Shown here one piece after another: positions 27,882 through 36,366 of a DNA stretch of 64,000 bases (positions within the stretch are counted from its first letter, which is position 1; each line of letters begins with the position of its first letter). Both the position numbers and the translations under genes were made by a program. This DNA comes from Streptomyces sp. TP-A0874. Lineage in GTDB: Bacteria; Actinomycetota; Actinomycetes; Streptomycetales; Streptomycetaceae. The stretch covers positions 496,001 to 560,000 of the forward strand of contig NZ_BBZK01000003.1 of NCBI RefSeq assembly GCF_001748085.1. The letters are read 5' to 3'. The notes beneath the pieces were generated by a model, which was given only the letters and a program-made list of their open reading frames with translations, ran no database searches and was not told the DNA's origin.

Positions 27882-29288
27882 CTAACCGCCCGCCGCGCGC
27901 TCCCCACGGATCTCGGACACCACCCGGGCGACGCTCTGGCGCACCGCCTCGGTCTCGGTCAGGAAGTGCCACCAGTCCGGATGCCGCCCCTCCAGCCCGG
28001 ACACGGCCCGCTCCAGCCGCTCCACCGCCTGGTCCAGGGGGCGGGCGTGCCGCGGGTCGGGGGTGGCCCGGCCGGCCATCGCCAGCCGCTGGGCGTCCCG
28101 GATCGCGAACCGGGTCCGCTCGACCTCCTTGCTCCGGTCGGCGGAGACCGCGTCCAGCCGGCGGAGCCGGTCCCCGGCCGCGGAGACCGCCTCGTCCGTC
28201 GAGTTCAACAGCGCCCGCACGGTCCCGATGCGGGCGGTGGCGTCCGCCCAGCGCTGCTCGCTCCTGGCCTGCTGGGCCTCGGCCAGCTTCTCCTCGGCCT
28301 GGGCGACCGAGCGCTCCGCCTCCGCCGGCACCTGCTGGAGGTCCTGCCAGCAGGCCACGCTGTAGCGCCGGCGCAGTTCACTGAGGATGGGCGCGACCCC
28401 GGTGGCCCGGGTCGTGATGGCCTGGGCGCGGGTGCGCAGCGAGACCAGGCGGCGGTCGATCTCGGCGGCCCGGGCCGGCAGCTGGGCCGCCTCCTCGCGC
28501 ACCGCCTCGGCACTCCGCAGCACCTCGTTCGCCCGCCGGACGGTCTCCTGCACACCGTGCTGCCCGGCGCCCTGGTTGAGTTTGGTCAGCTCCGGGGAGA
28601 GCGCGGCGAGCCGGGCGGCCAGGTCGTCCGCGCGCAGGCCCGCGGAGCGCACGGAGTCCAGGGCCTCGGAGGCGGCCAGCAGCGCCTGCCGGGCCCGCTC
28701 GACCGCGGGTGCCAGCCGGGCGAGTTGGCCCTCGGCGGTCTCCAGGAGCGGACCGATGCTCTCGGCGAACCGCAGGAGGTCGGACCTGACCCGGTTCAGT
28801 TCGTCCTTCGCCCTGGTCAGATCGGCGCGGGCGCGGGCGATGGTGGCGTTGTCCAGGTCGTCGCGGTCAAGGTCGTAGGAGTCGAGCGCGGTGATGTAGG
28901 CCCCGCTGACCTCGTCGATGCGCTGCCCGAACGTCTGGTAGTCCGCGGCCACCTGCCGGGCCCGCGGAGAGTCGTCCACAGCCGTGATCGTCTCGATGGA
29001 GATCCGCAGGTCACGGTGGGCGGTGTCCAGCTCGTAGAAGGCCTCGGCAGCCGCGTCCTTGGCGGTCTGGGCGTCCTCCCGGCTGTCACCGCGACCGAAC
29101 CAGCGGCGTGTGCCACCGCCGGCGAAGGAGGCGGCCAGCAGGGGGAGTGCCAGCAGTGGGAGGGCGGCCAGGGTCAGCACGTCCCGGGCCGTGCTCCGAA
29201 GCCCCGGTCGGCCACCGGCCCTCCGGCTGCCGCCGGCTCGGCGGCGCTGCGTCGGCGGTCCGGCCGGCTGCTTGTCTCTCGCCGTCAC
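27882..29288 (-). CDS. membrane-anchored coiled-coil protein of unknown function
   Basis: A 468-residue protein I do not recognise. After a basic Arg/Gly-rich N-terminus comes one transmembrane segment (VLTLAALPLLALPLLAASFAG, about residues 37-57). The remaining 400 residues are almost wholly charged alpha-helix with heptad-like spacing and high Ala, Glu and Arg content (for example RARADLTRAKDELNRVRSDL and SVAQAEEKLAEAQQA). Topology should be one anchor and a long cytoplasmic or extracellular rod. GTG at 29288 has a GAGAGGG site and removes an unlikely 52-residue Pro/Arg-rich extension. It lies next to the ter region, but any link is only positional. Confidence 0.7.
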   Translation of the reverse strand: MTARDKQPAGPPTQRRRAGGSRRAGGRPGLRSTARDVLTLAALPLLALPLLAASFAGGGTRRWFGRGDSREDAQTAKDAAAEAFYELDTAHRDLRISIETITAVDDSPRARQVAADYQTFGQRIDEVSGAYITALDSYDLDRDDLDNATIARARADLTRAKDELNRVRSDLLRFAESIGPLLETAEGQLARLAPAVERARQALLAASEALDSVRSAGLRADDLAARLAALSPELTKLNQGAGQHGVQETVRRANEVLRSAEAVREEAAQLPARAAEIDRRLVSLRTRAQAITTRATGVAPILSELRRRYSVACWQDLQQVPAEAERSVAQAEEKLAEAQQARSEQRWADATARIGTVRALLNSTDEAVSAAGDRLRRLDAVSADRSKEVERTRFAIRDAQRLAMAGRATPDPRHARPLDQAVERLERAVSGLEGRHPDWWHFLTETEAVRQSVARVVSEIRGERAAGG

Positions 29289-29470
29289 ATCCCTCTCCCG
29301 TGCTGTGTCCGCCCCGGCTCCCCTCCCGCCGGGCTCACCCCGTCCATGACGGGGCGCTCCCCGGCCCCCGGGACGGGCACGCCCTCGCGGGCGCCCCGTC
29401 CCGGGGTCCGGTGCCGGACGTGGCCGAGAGGGCCATTCTCCCACCAGGTGGGAACGAACACACGGGACGG

Positions 29471-30232
29471 TTAGTTCGCGGTTCGGATGCTCACGTCCCC
29501 GTTGTTGCTCCGGGCGGTGAGGGTGTGGCTGCTCCCGCTGTCCCTGGGCACGTCCACGGACACCTTGCCGTTGGACGACTCCGCCGCCACCCGGTAGGTG
29601 GCGCGCGGCAACTCCACCAGGATCCGGCCGTTGTCGCTGACGGCCTTCACCCGGTCCGGCACCTGCCGGAGGGCCAACCGCACCTCTCCGTTGTTGGAGT
29701 GCGCCGACACACTGCGGGAACCGAGACCCGCAGCGTCGATCCTCCCGTTGTCACTGTGGAGTTCGAGCGGGCCCCGACACTTCCGAACCTTTATCGAGCC
29801 GTTGTTGGAACGCAGGGACAGCGCGCTCTCCAGACCGCTCGCGCTGACCGCGCCGTTGTCGTCGGAAACCGCCAGGGCGATCCCGCGCGGCACCTCCACC
29901 CGGTACCGGGAGTCGCAGTTCTGGATCAGCCCGTGGCACTCGACCTTGAGGGTGAGGACGCCGCCCTTCAGCGACCACTTCTTCTCGATGTCCCCCATCA
30001 CCGCCGTCCAGCCGCTGAACCAGCGGGTGACCTTCACGTCCTTGGTGCCGGCGGCGGCGGGTACGATTTCGATGTCGGAGTTGCCGGACTCGATCTTGAG
30101 GTCCTTCCCCTCGAAGGCGAAGGTGCGGCGGTCGGGGGCGCTGTCCTCGGCGGAGTCGGCGCAGCCGGCGGCGGCCAGGGCGACGAGGAGGGCTCCGGCG
30201 ACGGCGAGGAACCTACGGTTGCGGACGGCCAC
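29471..30232 (-). CDS. DUF4097 family lipoprotein with parallel beta-helix repeats
   Basis: A 253-residue lipoprotein. The signal is VAVRNRRFLAVAGALLVAL, with lipobox LAAAGC and lipidated Cys24. The mature part is a DUF4097 adhesin-like right-handed beta solenoid built of rungs ending in S(N/D)NG: SDDNGAV, RSNNGSI, HSDNGRI, HSNNGEV, VSDNGRI, ESSNGKV and RSNNGDV, each 17-23 residues apart. GTG at 30232 is chosen because GGGAG lies 7 nt upstream. It is probably held on the outer face of the membrane; function unknown. Its stop lies 182 nt before the coiled-coil gene on the same strand. Confidence 0.82.
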   Translation of the reverse strand: MAVRNRRFLAVAGALLVALAAAGCADSAEDSAPDRRTFAFEGKDLKIESGNSDIEIVPAAAGTKDVKVTRWFSGWTAVMGDIEKKWSLKGGVLTLKVECHGLIQNCDSRYRVEVPRGIALAVSDDNGAVSASGLESALSLRSNNGSIKVRKCRGPLELHSDNGRIDAAGLGSRSVSAHSNNGEVRLALRQVPDRVKAVSDNGRILVELPRATYRVAAESSNGKVSVDVPRDSGSSHTLTARSNNGDVSIRTAN

Positions 30233-30422
30233 GGCTGACTCCCGGTGTATACGGCGAAGGGTGCCTGACGACCGTACGGGCGATGGCCGGCGTCTGGGAT
30301 CCGGCGCCCTACCGAATCGCGGGTGGGGCTTACCCCCCGGACCGGCGGAGCGACCGGTTCCGGACCGGCGGTCAGGGTTTATGCCCCCGGCTGCGGGCCA
30401 TGTAGGCTGTGGCCCGGTCTCC

Positions 30423-30494
30423 GGGCGCATAGCTCAGCGGTAGAGCGCTGCTCTTACAAAGCAGATGTCGGTGGTTCGAATCCGCCTGTGCCCA
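30423..30494 (+). tRNA. tRNA-Val (anticodon UAC)
   Basis: A 72-nt cloverleaf. The acceptor arm GGGCGCA (30423-30429) pairs with TGTGCCC (30487-30493) with one G-U. It has a D-arm with AGCTCAGCGGTAGAGC, anticodon stem CTGCT/AGCAG around CTTACAA, and T-loop GGTTCGAATCC. The CCA end is not encoded. Downstream sequence is the start of an accessory stretch. Confidence 0.95.
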
Positions 30495-30823
30495 CTCCCG
30501 TGTCACGACCCCGCCGTTTTCGACCGCTGCACGGCGAGGCGTCGAACACCTGCCCGAGGGTCGTCCTCGATCCGGGTGACGCCGGTGTCGGTGGTGCTGA
30601 CGCGCGCTGGTGGGCAGCTCCTCCCCGGCGATGGACCCGCCCCGTGATCTCGACCAGCACCGGCTCCGCCCGCCGCTTCCGCCGCGCCGCCCGCGACTCC
30701 ACGACCGGCTCCGGCATTCCGGGTTCGAAGTTCGACGGGAGCGAAGCGGCTCTCGCTCCTGCCGACGGTATGCCGGGGTGTGCCGTGGCTGCTCTCGTGT
30801 CCACGCCACACCCCGGGCCTTCC
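30495..30823. other. gap after the tRNA with no supported gene
   Basis: 329 bp. Short open frames exist on both strands but none has a ribosome site with family similarity. I see no second copy of the tRNA 3' end and no transposase remnant. Confidence 0.5.
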
Positions 30824-32248
30824 TTACGCGGCGCGGTTCTCGCCCGGGAGTTTCAAGAACAGTGCGACGAGGATCGCGGCGGCCAGGGTGAGAGCGGTGT
30901 TCGCGCCGATCGCGAGTTTGATGCCGGGAAGCAGGGTCGCCGCGGCGACGCTGACGGTGATGGCGGACATGATCGGGGTGCCCAGGGCGATGCCGACCTG
31001 CTGGCTCATGGTGACGAGCCCGGTGGCGAGGCCCTGCTGGTCGGCGGGGACGCCGGAGGTCGAGGCGACGGCGTAGCCGACGATCGCGACGAGGTTCGCG
31101 ACGCCGCCGGCGAAGGTGACGATCAGCAGCGGAACGAGCCAGCCGCGGCTGTCGGAGACGAACACGAGCGGCAGGGTCGCAGCGGCCTGGGTGACGAAGC
31201 CGGTGATGATCACGGTCTTGGAACCGGTCCTGCCGATGATCTTCGGGGCGACGAGCCCGCCGAGTACGGTGCCGATGCCGAGGACGCCGAGGATGAGGCC
31301 GGCGGTCACCGCGCTGTATCCGAGGATCTCCTGCAGGTACAGGGTGAGCAGGAACACCAACGAGGTCTCAGTCGCGAACGCGAGCAGCCCGGCGAGATTG
31401 CCCCAGGCGATGTTGCGGCGCTTCAGCAGCGCAGGCGCGATGAGAGGTTCGGCGACGCGGGATTCGATCGCGAGGAAGACCGTGAACAGCACGGCGGAGG
31501 CGAGGAGCGGCCCCCAGGCGCCGGGGTGGGTCCAGCCGGCGTGGCCGGCGGTGTCGATGCCGAACACGAGCGCGACCAGGGCGAAAGTGACCGCGACCGC
31601 ACCGGGAACGTCGAGGCGCGGCCGGGTGCCGGCGGCGGGTTCGCGGAGCACGAACGGGGCGACGAGGATCACGGCGAGGGCGACGGCGACGTTGACGAAG
31701 AACGCCCACCGCCACGACACGGTGCCGGTGAGGACGCCGCCGAGCACGGCCCCGGCGGTGAACCCTGCCGCCATCAGTGCGCCATTGAGGCCGAGGGCCC
31801 GGGATCGTGCCGGTCCTTCGGGGAACACCGTGGTCATCAGCGACAACGCTGCGGGGGTGACCATCGCGGTCGCGGTGCCCTGCCCGACCCGTGCCGTGAG
31901 CAGTAGCGCGGGCTCGGCCGCGAGACCGCCGGCGAGGGAGGAGGTGCCGAGGAGTGCGATGCCGACAAGGAACAGGCGCTTGCGGCCGAACAGGTCGGCG
32001 ACGCGGCCGAAGAAGAGTGTGAACCCGGCAGCACACAGCGCGAAGGAGGTGACGATCCACTGCAACCCGCCGGTGTCGAAGCCGAGCTCGTGACCGATGT
32101 GCGGCAGTGCGACGTTGAGGATCGAGAAGTCCACGGCGAGAGTGAAGTTCGCGGTCAGCAGTACCGCCATCGCGATCTTCTGAGCGGGGGTGAAGCGCTC
32201 GGCGGTCGGGGCGGACGTGGTCGGGGGTGAGGTGTCGATCTCGGTCAT
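30824..32248 (-). CDS. MFS exporter, DHA2/EmrB-like
   Basis: A 474-residue transporter. Motif A is GRVADLFGRKRLFLVG, TM1 carries LAVDFSILNVALPHIG, and motif C-like glycines appear in AAGFTAGAVLGGVLTG. Size and motifs fit the drug:proton antiporter family with 14 segments. ATG at 32248 is taken; the frame is open further upstream but with no membrane character. It diverges from an MmyB-type helix-turn-helix regulator gene 117 nt away, so it is probably induced by its substrate through that protein. Codon choice is a little less extreme in GC than in the fab or ter genes, consistent with accessory DNA. Confidence 0.87.
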   Translation of the reverse strand: MTEIDTSPPTTSAPTAERFTPAQKIAMAVLLTANFTLAVDFSILNVALPHIGHELGFDTGGLQWIVTSFALCAAGFTLFFGRVADLFGRKRLFLVGIALLGTSSLAGGLAAEPALLLTARVGQGTATAMVTPAALSLMTTVFPEGPARSRALGLNGALMAAGFTAGAVLGGVLTGTVSWRWAFFVNVAVALAVILVAPFVLREPAAGTRPRLDVPGAVAVTFALVALVFGIDTAGHAGWTHPGAWGPLLASAVLFTVFLAIESRVAEPLIAPALLKRRNIAWGNLAGLLAFATETSLVFLLTLYLQEILGYSAVTAGLILGVLGIGTVLGGLVAPKIIGRTGSKTVIITGFVTQAAATLPLVFVSDSRGWLVPLLIVTFAGGVANLVAIVGYAVASTSGVPADQQGLATGLVTMSQQVGIALGTPIMSAITVSVAAATLLPGIKLAIGANTALTLAAAILVALFLKLPGENRAA

Positions 32249-32286
32249 GCCACGCAGGTTCGTCCCACGCGAAACAGACAGCCAGA

Positions 32287-32311
32287 ACCCCCGGGTGAGG
32301 AGTCCGGGGGT
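32287..32311. promoter_or_regulatory. inverted repeat between MFS and HTH regulator genes
   Basis: ACCCCCGG (32287-32294) and CCGGGGGT (32304-32311), a perfect 8-bp repeat with a 9-nt centre, in the short divergent region. Position suggests an operator for the adjacent regulator; a hairpin is the alternative. Confidence 0.4.
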
Positions 32312-32365
32312 GCCTAGCACTGGCAGGGACAGGCTGTGCTCGTGCCGGTGGGCGACGATGAGGCC

Positions 32366-33244
32366 ATGGATCGACAGCCCTACGACTGCCCGGTGGCCAC
32401 TGAGGCGGATCGTCCGGTGACGGAGCTGGGCGAGTTCCTGCGCTCCCGCCGCGACCGCCTGTCTCCGGACGACGCCGGGGTGAGCAGCTACGGCCGCCGC
32501 CGCGTGCCAGGCCTGCGCCGTGAGGAACTGGCGCAGCTGGCTGGGGTGTCGGTGACCTATCTGACCCGGCTGGAGCAGGGCCAGTCGCAGAACGCGTCGG
32601 ACTCCGTGATCGACGCGCTCGCCCGTGCCCTGCGACTGGATGCGGACGAGCGGGCACACCTCTTCGCTCTCGCCCGCCCGACACCGGTGAAGCGGCCCCG
32701 CCCGTCACGGCCGGAGACCGCGAAGCCGGGCGCGGAGCAACTGCTGCACGCGATGGGTGATGTGCCGGCGGTGCTGCTGGGACGGTTCAACGACATCCTC
32801 GCCTGGAACCGCTCTGGCCACCGGTTGCTGGCCGGGCACCTCGACTACGACGCTCCCGCATACGAGGAGGAGCGTCCGAACCAGATGAAGCTGCTGTTCC
32901 TCGACGAGCACACCCGTGACCTCTACGCCGACTGGGCCGACGAAGCAGCCCTTGCGGTCGCGTCTCTGCGATTCGTCGCGGCGCGGTTCGCCGACGATCG
33001 TCGCCTGGCCGAGCTCGTCGGCAACCTGTCGATGAACAGTGCGGAGTTCGCGCGGCTGTGGGCCGGGTACGATGTGCGGCTGTGCACGAGCGGTTCCAAG
33101 CGGTTCCGGCATCCCGAAGTCGGGCAACTAACCCTCGGCTACGAGGTGTTGCACCTGCCCGAGGGAAACGGCCAGCGGATCCTCACCCACACCGCGGAAC
33201 CGGGCAGCGACTCCTCCGCCGCGCTGCGCTTGCTGACCGCCTGA
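32366..33244 (+). CDS. XRE/MmyB-type transcriptional regulator
   Basis: A 292-residue regulator. The helix-turn-helix spans about 48-72 (GLRREELAQLAGVSVTYLTR, then LEQGQ), preceded by the usual VTELGEFLRSRRDRLSPDD. The C-terminal MmyB-like PAS domain (about 105-265) shows FNDILAWNRSGHRLLAGHLD and the closing GYEVLHLPEGNGQRILTHTA, which in relatives binds fatty acids or other small ligands. ATG at 32366 is used; GTG at 32336 in frame would add ten residues. Divergence from the MFS gene indicates local control of that exporter. Confidence 0.87.
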   Translation: MDRQPYDCPVATEADRPVTELGEFLRSRRDRLSPDDAGVSSYGRRRVPGLRREELAQLAGVSVTYLTRLEQGQSQNASDSVIDALARALRLDADERAHLFALARPTPVKRPRPSRPETAKPGAEQLLHAMGDVPAVLLGRFNDILAWNRSGHRLLAGHLDYDAPAYEEERPNQMKLLFLDEHTRDLYADWADEAALAVASLRFVAARFADDRRLAELVGNLSMNSAEFARLWAGYDVRLCTSGSKRFRHPEVGQLTLGYEVLHLPEGNGQRILTHTAEPGSDSSAALRLLTA

Positions 33245-33592
33245 TCCCGCCCGGATGACGCTGGTGGCTGTGACCGAACGGGAATCGGCAGTTCGTGCTC
33301 GATCGGGGGGCACGAGGGGATCGCCTTGCTGCGCGGGTACGTTCAGCGGCTGACCGGTTGTGCGCCGCGGTCGTCTCGGCGGATGGTGTACGGGGCCGTC
33401 GAAGCCGTGGTTCTTCGGGTGCGCCTCTGCCTGCCTCGGCGAGATCGAGGTGGGCGGAGACAGCGTCCGGGCCAGGCGCGTGCTCGGTGACGGGGCTTGG
33501 CCGAGGATCGACGGTCTCATGCGCCGATGGCCCCTGCGACGGGTTGTGCGTACGGCGCCTCCTCCTCGTGCAGCTCCGGCTCGGCGGTGCTT
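33245..33592. other. gap with no supported gene
   Basis: 348 bp between two convergent modules. Both strands were checked for transposase, integrase or SDR fragments; none is recognisable and no clear hairpin stands out. Confidence 0.5.
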
Positions 33593-34261
33593 TCACGCGT
33601 CAGGCTGCTGCTCCCCGGTGCGGCGGCCCGTCGCGGAGGCCATGCCCAGCCAGGTGTGAGGATTGCCCTGCCAGCACCAGCCCAGCTTGGGGGCCTTCTG
33701 GCTGATCCACAGGGCCGGGACTCGGCGGTCGCCGCTGCGGGACCCGCCGAGTGAGAAGCATTTGTTCTTCACCAACAGCTCTGGGAAGTGGGTGAGGAGC
33801 GCGATGCCCTCCTCGATGGTGAGCAAGGTGCGGCCCCGGTCGTTGATCGTGGCCATGGCGTCGTGAGGCACGACGCCGCAGAACTCCTCGCCGCGTTCGA
33901 CGCCGAGCAGCAGGTAGGCCCGCTGGTCGGGAAGGTTTGTCTCCGGCGTGGCGACGAAGCGTTCCAGGGCTCCGGGCTCAAAGGACCGGTCGACGAAGCC
34001 GGGCGGTCCGCCGCCGCGCAGTGCGATGCGCGGCATCGTCTCCTCGATGGGGGCGAGTTCGCGGGTGACGACCACGACGAACGGCACGCGGCCGTTCCCG
34101 GGGTCGAGGTCGGTGCCGTCCGGCGTCGGCACGGTGGCGCGCAGGGGCTCCAGCAGGGCCGTGAACTGCTCGTCGGTGAGTCCGGACAGCTTCGGGTAGC
34201 CGAGGCCGGTGAGGGTGCGGACCTGCCGGTCGAACTCGGCCGCCGGGTCGAAAAGGGTCAT
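33593..34261 (-). CDS. DUF5701 family protein
   Basis: A 222-residue cytoplasmic protein. It begins [20 protein letters not shown] and continues [39 protein letters not shown] and a C-terminal [20 protein letters not shown], which match the actinobacterial DUF5701 family, often found beside transport or resistance genes. AAGGAG lies 5 nt before ATG. The start overlaps the stop of the acetyltransferase gene by 4 nt (ATGA), so both are made together. Its role is unknown; a partner role in detoxification is only an inference from coupling. Confidence 0.75.
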   Translation of the reverse strand: MTLFDPAAEFDRQVRTLTGLGYPKLSGLTDEQFTALLEPLRATVPTPDGTDLDPGNGRVPFVVVVTRELAPIEETMPRIALRGGGPPGFVDRSFEPGALERFVATPETNLPDQRAYLLLGVERGEEFCGVVPHDAMATINDRGRTLLTIEEGIALLTHFPELLVKNKCFSLGGSRSGDRRVPALWISQKAPKLGWCWQGNPHTWLGMASATGRRTGEQQPDA

Positions 34262-34917
34262 GTGGACTCCTTGCGCTGTTCGGCCGCGATGGCCTCGATC
34301 TCCGCCGGTGTGCCGGTCATGATCGTGCGGACGTGCTCGGTGACCGCCTCGACGGGCCAGTCCCACCAGGCGGCGCGCAGCAGGCGGTCGATGTCCTCGT
34401 CGTCGTACCTGCGCCGCACGGTGCGGGCCGGGTTGCCGCCGACGACGGTGTAGGGCGGGACGTCGGAGGTGACGACCGCCCCGGTGGCGACGACGGCGCC
34501 GTCGCCGATCGTCACTCCGGGCATGACGGTGACATCGCGGCCGAACCACACGTCGTTGCCGACGACGGTGTCGCCGCGGCTGGGCATCGAGGTGACGATG
34601 TCGAGGGTGCGCTCCGTCCAGGCACCGCCGAACATGGTGAAGGGAAAGGTGGAAACGCCCAGTTGGGGATGGGCCGCGCCCGCCATCAGGAACCGGGTGC
34701 CGGTGGCGAGGGCGCAGTACTTGCCGATGACGAGGCGCTCGGGGCCGTACGCGTACAAGACGTTGCGCCGCTCGAACTCCTCGGCGCCGTCCGGGTCGTC
34801 GTAGTAGGTGAACTCGCCGATCTGGATGCGGGGATCGGTGACCAGGGGCTTGAGGAACACGACGCGTTCGTGTTCGGGCAGGGGGTGCGGGACCGTCGGG
34901 TCGGGGATCGTGGACAT
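34258..34917 (-). CDS. Vat/CatB-like xenobiotic O-acetyltransferase (hexapeptide repeat)
   Basis: A 219-residue left-handed beta-helix acetyltransferase. Hexapeptide turns run through [20 protein letters not shown] and [12 protein letters not shown], ending in [14 protein letters not shown]. The candidate catalytic histidine is His83 in [16 protein letters not shown], equivalent to the active histidine of streptogramin-A (Vat) and chloramphenicol (CatB) acetyltransferases. It uses acetyl-CoA and probably works as a trimer in the cytoplasm. AAGGTG precedes ATG at 34917. Resistance to a streptogramin A or chloramphenicol is plausible but not decided by sequence. A LysR gene lies just upstream on the same strand. 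Confidence 0.82.
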   Translation of the reverse strand: MSTIPDPTVPHPLPEHERVVFLKPLVTDPRIQIGEFTYYDDPDGAEEFERRNVLYAYGPERLVIGKYCALATGTRFLMAGAAHPQLGVSTFPFTMFGGAWTERTLDIVTSMPSRGDTVVGNDVWFGRDVTVMPGVTIGDGAVVATGAVVTSDVPPYTVVGGNPARTVRRRYDDEDIDRLLRAAWWDWPVEAVTEHVRTIMTGTPAEIEAIAAEQRKEST

Positions 34918-34986
34918 GGTCTTCACCTTGGCCGACCGGGGCCTCGTGATCAACGCCGGGTTGCAGAACGATCCATAACCCGAGGC

Positions 34987-35976
34987 TTATCGGTAAGGGG
35001 TGCGGCCCCGCGCGCGGCGGGTGTCGGCTTGTCCGCGGTCTACGGGCGTCCGGCGCGCCGTGCCGGGCGGGAGGTGAGCGGGATGCCTGGTCAGGGCGTG
35101 CTCGGCGGCCGCCACGAACGCCCGGATCAGCGGCGTCTCGCCGGCGGTACGCCACACCAGGGCCCACTCCCCCAACGGGGCATCGCGGATGGGCAGGTAG
35201 ACGATCTCCGGCCAGGGGTAGTAGTGGGCGGCCTCCGCCTGGATCGGCGTGATCGCCTGGCCGGAGGCCACGACGGCCAGGCATTCCTGCCAGACGGCGA
35301 TGGGCGGCCCGCCGGGCCGGACGGGCCGGCCCGACGGGGTCCTGGAGGGCAGCAGCGCCTCGTACCAGTAGGCGGGGATCGGTGCGTCGGGCCGCGCCCG
35401 GGTCACGGGCCAGTCGCCCAGGTCCTCCATCTCCACCGATTCCCGGCTCGCGAGCGGGTGGGAGGCGCCGACCATCAGGACCAGAGGTTTGGAGCGGAGG
35501 ACAGGCCCGACCGTGAGGTCGGGTTCCCGCACCGGGAGCCACAGCAGCGCCAGATCGACCTCTTCCCCGCGCAGCGGCCCGAAGGGGTCGCTGCCGTTCA
35601 TCTCCTTGAAGGAGAGGGCGCATGCGGGATGCCGCGCCCTGAACAGTCCGGTGATGTCGGCGATGTCGTGCGCCAGCGCGCCCATGGTGCCGAGCACGAG
35701 GCTGCCGTGGTGGCCCTCGGCGGCCCGGGTCGCCGCGGCGACGCCGGCGCGGATGCGCTCGTAGCCGTCCTTGAGGTCGGCGCTGAGCATGGCGCCGATC
35801 TCGGTGAGGACCACGCGTCTGCTGGTGCGTTCGAACAGGGCCGCGCCGATGAGGCGCTCCTGTCGGGCTATGCACTGGCTGACCCGGGCCTGCGAGATGT
35901 GCAGCCGCTGCGCGGTGCGTCCGAAGTGCAGTTCCTCGGCCAGGGTCAGGAAGATCTCGATGTCGCGCAGTTCCAT
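34987..35976 (-). CDS. LysR family transcriptional regulator
   Basis: A 329-residue LysR protein. The winged helix occupies residues 1-60 (ELRDIEIFLTLAEELHFGRT, AQRLHISQARVSQCIARQE, FERTSRRVVLTEIG), followed by a substrate-binding domain with the usual LVLGTMGALAHDI strand. It is followed on the same strand, 69 nt later, by the acetyltransferase and DUF5701 genes, so the regulator appears to lie in or just ahead of the unit it controls; most LysR genes are divergent instead. The C-terminus is a basic Arg-rich tail. Confidence 0.88.
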   Translation of the reverse strand: MELRDIEIFLTLAEELHFGRTAQRLHISQARVSQCIARQERLIGAALFERTSRRVVLTEIGAMLSADLKDGYERIRAGVAAATRAAEGHHGSLVLGTMGALAHDIADITGLFRARHPACALSFKEMNGSDPFGPLRGEEVDLALLWLPVREPDLTVGPVLRSKPLVLMVGASHPLASRESVEMEDLGDWPVTRARPDAPIPAYWYEALLPSRTPSGRPVRPGGPPIAVWQECLAVVASGQAITPIQAEAAHYYPWPEIVYLPIRDAPLGEWALVWRTAGETPLIRAFVAAAEHALTRHPAHLPPGTARRTPVDRGQADTRRARGRTPYR

Positions 35977-35988
35977 GCGGCCGCCCTC

Positions 35989-36195
35989 TCACCCCTTGCG
36001 ATCACCCGTCTGCCCCGCGACGAAGGTACCCCCCCTCGAACACGCTCGATCACATGACCGGTCCACCGCCGTGTCCCGGCCGGTGCCGAATCGGGCGGCG
36101 AGTTGTTCGGCGAAGCCTCCGGGCGCATCGAACAGGGCGGTGTGTGTCGGGCCGGGCGAGACGACATTGGAGCGGATACCGGCCGGGCCGTACTC
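35989..36195 (-). pseudogene. short-chain dehydrogenase/reductase remnant
   Basis: Reading the minus strand from 36195 gives EYGPAGIRSNVVSPGPTHTA, then LFDAPGGFAEQLAARFGTGR. This is the unmistakable segment after the YxxxK helix of an SDR (compare IRVNAVSPGPTRT in intact relatives). Upstream the frame has no SDR core (no GxxxGxG, no YxxxK) and downstream the last strands are replaced by unrelated residues before the stop at 35989. It is therefore a fragment cut at both ends. The remaining gap up to 36366 shows nothing else. Confidence 0.6.
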
Positions 36196-36366
36196 AGCGC
36201 GGTGATCATCTGGTTCGGTGTCAGCCCGAGTATGGGGTCAGTGGCCCAGCCTTCGGGGGAGGCCCGTCAACCGTTCACGCTTGGAAACCAGTCGGCGGCC
36301 CGCGCACCCACAGCCCCTGGAAGCGGGGCAGCGCGGACCGCTCCGACCGGCCATCGCGGTGGACTC

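Noticed and set aside
33245..33592. Possible transposase remnant in the gap
   Set aside because: Both strands were read in all frames and no transposase or integrase motif or inverted ends could be supported.
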